DNA from: an uncultured Oscillospiraceae bacterium
GTDB lineage: Bacteria; Bacillota_A; Clostridia; Oscillospirales; Oscillospiraceae
Length of the DNA stretch: 15,413 nucleotides
Direction of reading: 5' to 3'
NCBI GenBank assembly: GCA_900754605.1
Contig: CAAEDK010000279.1
Coordinates: 1 to 15,413 of the forward strand
Shown here piece by piece: positions 15,413-15,413 of this stretch. A program made the translations under genes and the position numbers. How positions within the stretch are numbered: position 1 is the first letter of the stretch; every line of letters starts with the position of its first letter. Below the pieces are notes generated by a model. It worked only from the letters and a program-made list of their open reading frames with translations. It did no database searches and was not told where the DNA came from.

Positions 15413-15413
15413 T

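Overview
The window looks like chromosome of an anaerobic, butyrate-forming Clostridia member, most likely from the Oscillospiraceae/Flavonifractor–Intestinimonas–Oscillibacter neighbourhood. The reasons are the clustered bifurcating butyryl-CoA dehydrogenase/Etf genes, S-layer-homology (SLH) domains, strong AGGAGG ribosome binding sites and fairly GC-rich housekeeping genes. The taxon is inferred from gene content; no marker gene was compared.

Left part, minus strand (85-6150): a gene for an Rrf2-family regulator with three cysteines placed as in [Fe-S] members is followed 17 nt later by a 1755-residue secreted surface protein. That protein is a mosaic: signal peptide, two six-cysteine modules, a nine-repeat beta-helix-like region, InlB-type repeats and three C-terminal SLH repeats. 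Upstream lie two promoter-like sequences, one directly beside a perfect 6+6 dyad that could be an operator. Then comes a short degenerate stretch with a possible gene remnant.

Middle, minus strand (6497-10711): a compact operon hbd-bcd-etfB-etfA (3-hydroxybutyryl-CoA dehydrogenase, butyryl-CoA dehydrogenase, both Etf subunits) closed by a 14-bp hairpin terminator. Together these enzymes cover acetoacetyl-CoA to 3-hydroxybutyryl-CoA and crotonyl-CoA to butyryl-CoA. Crotonase and thiolase, needed to join the steps, are not in the window. The leader carries a 12/14 match to the Rex (NADH/NAD+ sensor) operator and a set of alternative small hairpins next to the ribosome binding site.

Right part: a minus-strand gene for a zinc-ribbon/one-TM/Ig-like/SH3b protein is divergent from a plus-strand group: an AAA+ ATPase of the CbxX/SpoVK type with a TerB-like N-terminal region, mtaB (tRNA methylthiotransferase) and a 72-residue unknown protein starting at TTG. 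Both divergent genes have well-formed promoters with 17-nt spacers. The window ends with a tRNA-Thr(CGU) that has its own promoter and a 15-bp hairpin directly after the CCA.

No mobile element, CRISPR array or recognisable defence system was seen. The least ordinary items are the Rrf2-controlled surface protein, the putative Rex site and leader hairpins of the butyrate operon, and the zinc-ribbon/SH3b protein divergent from the AAA+ gene.
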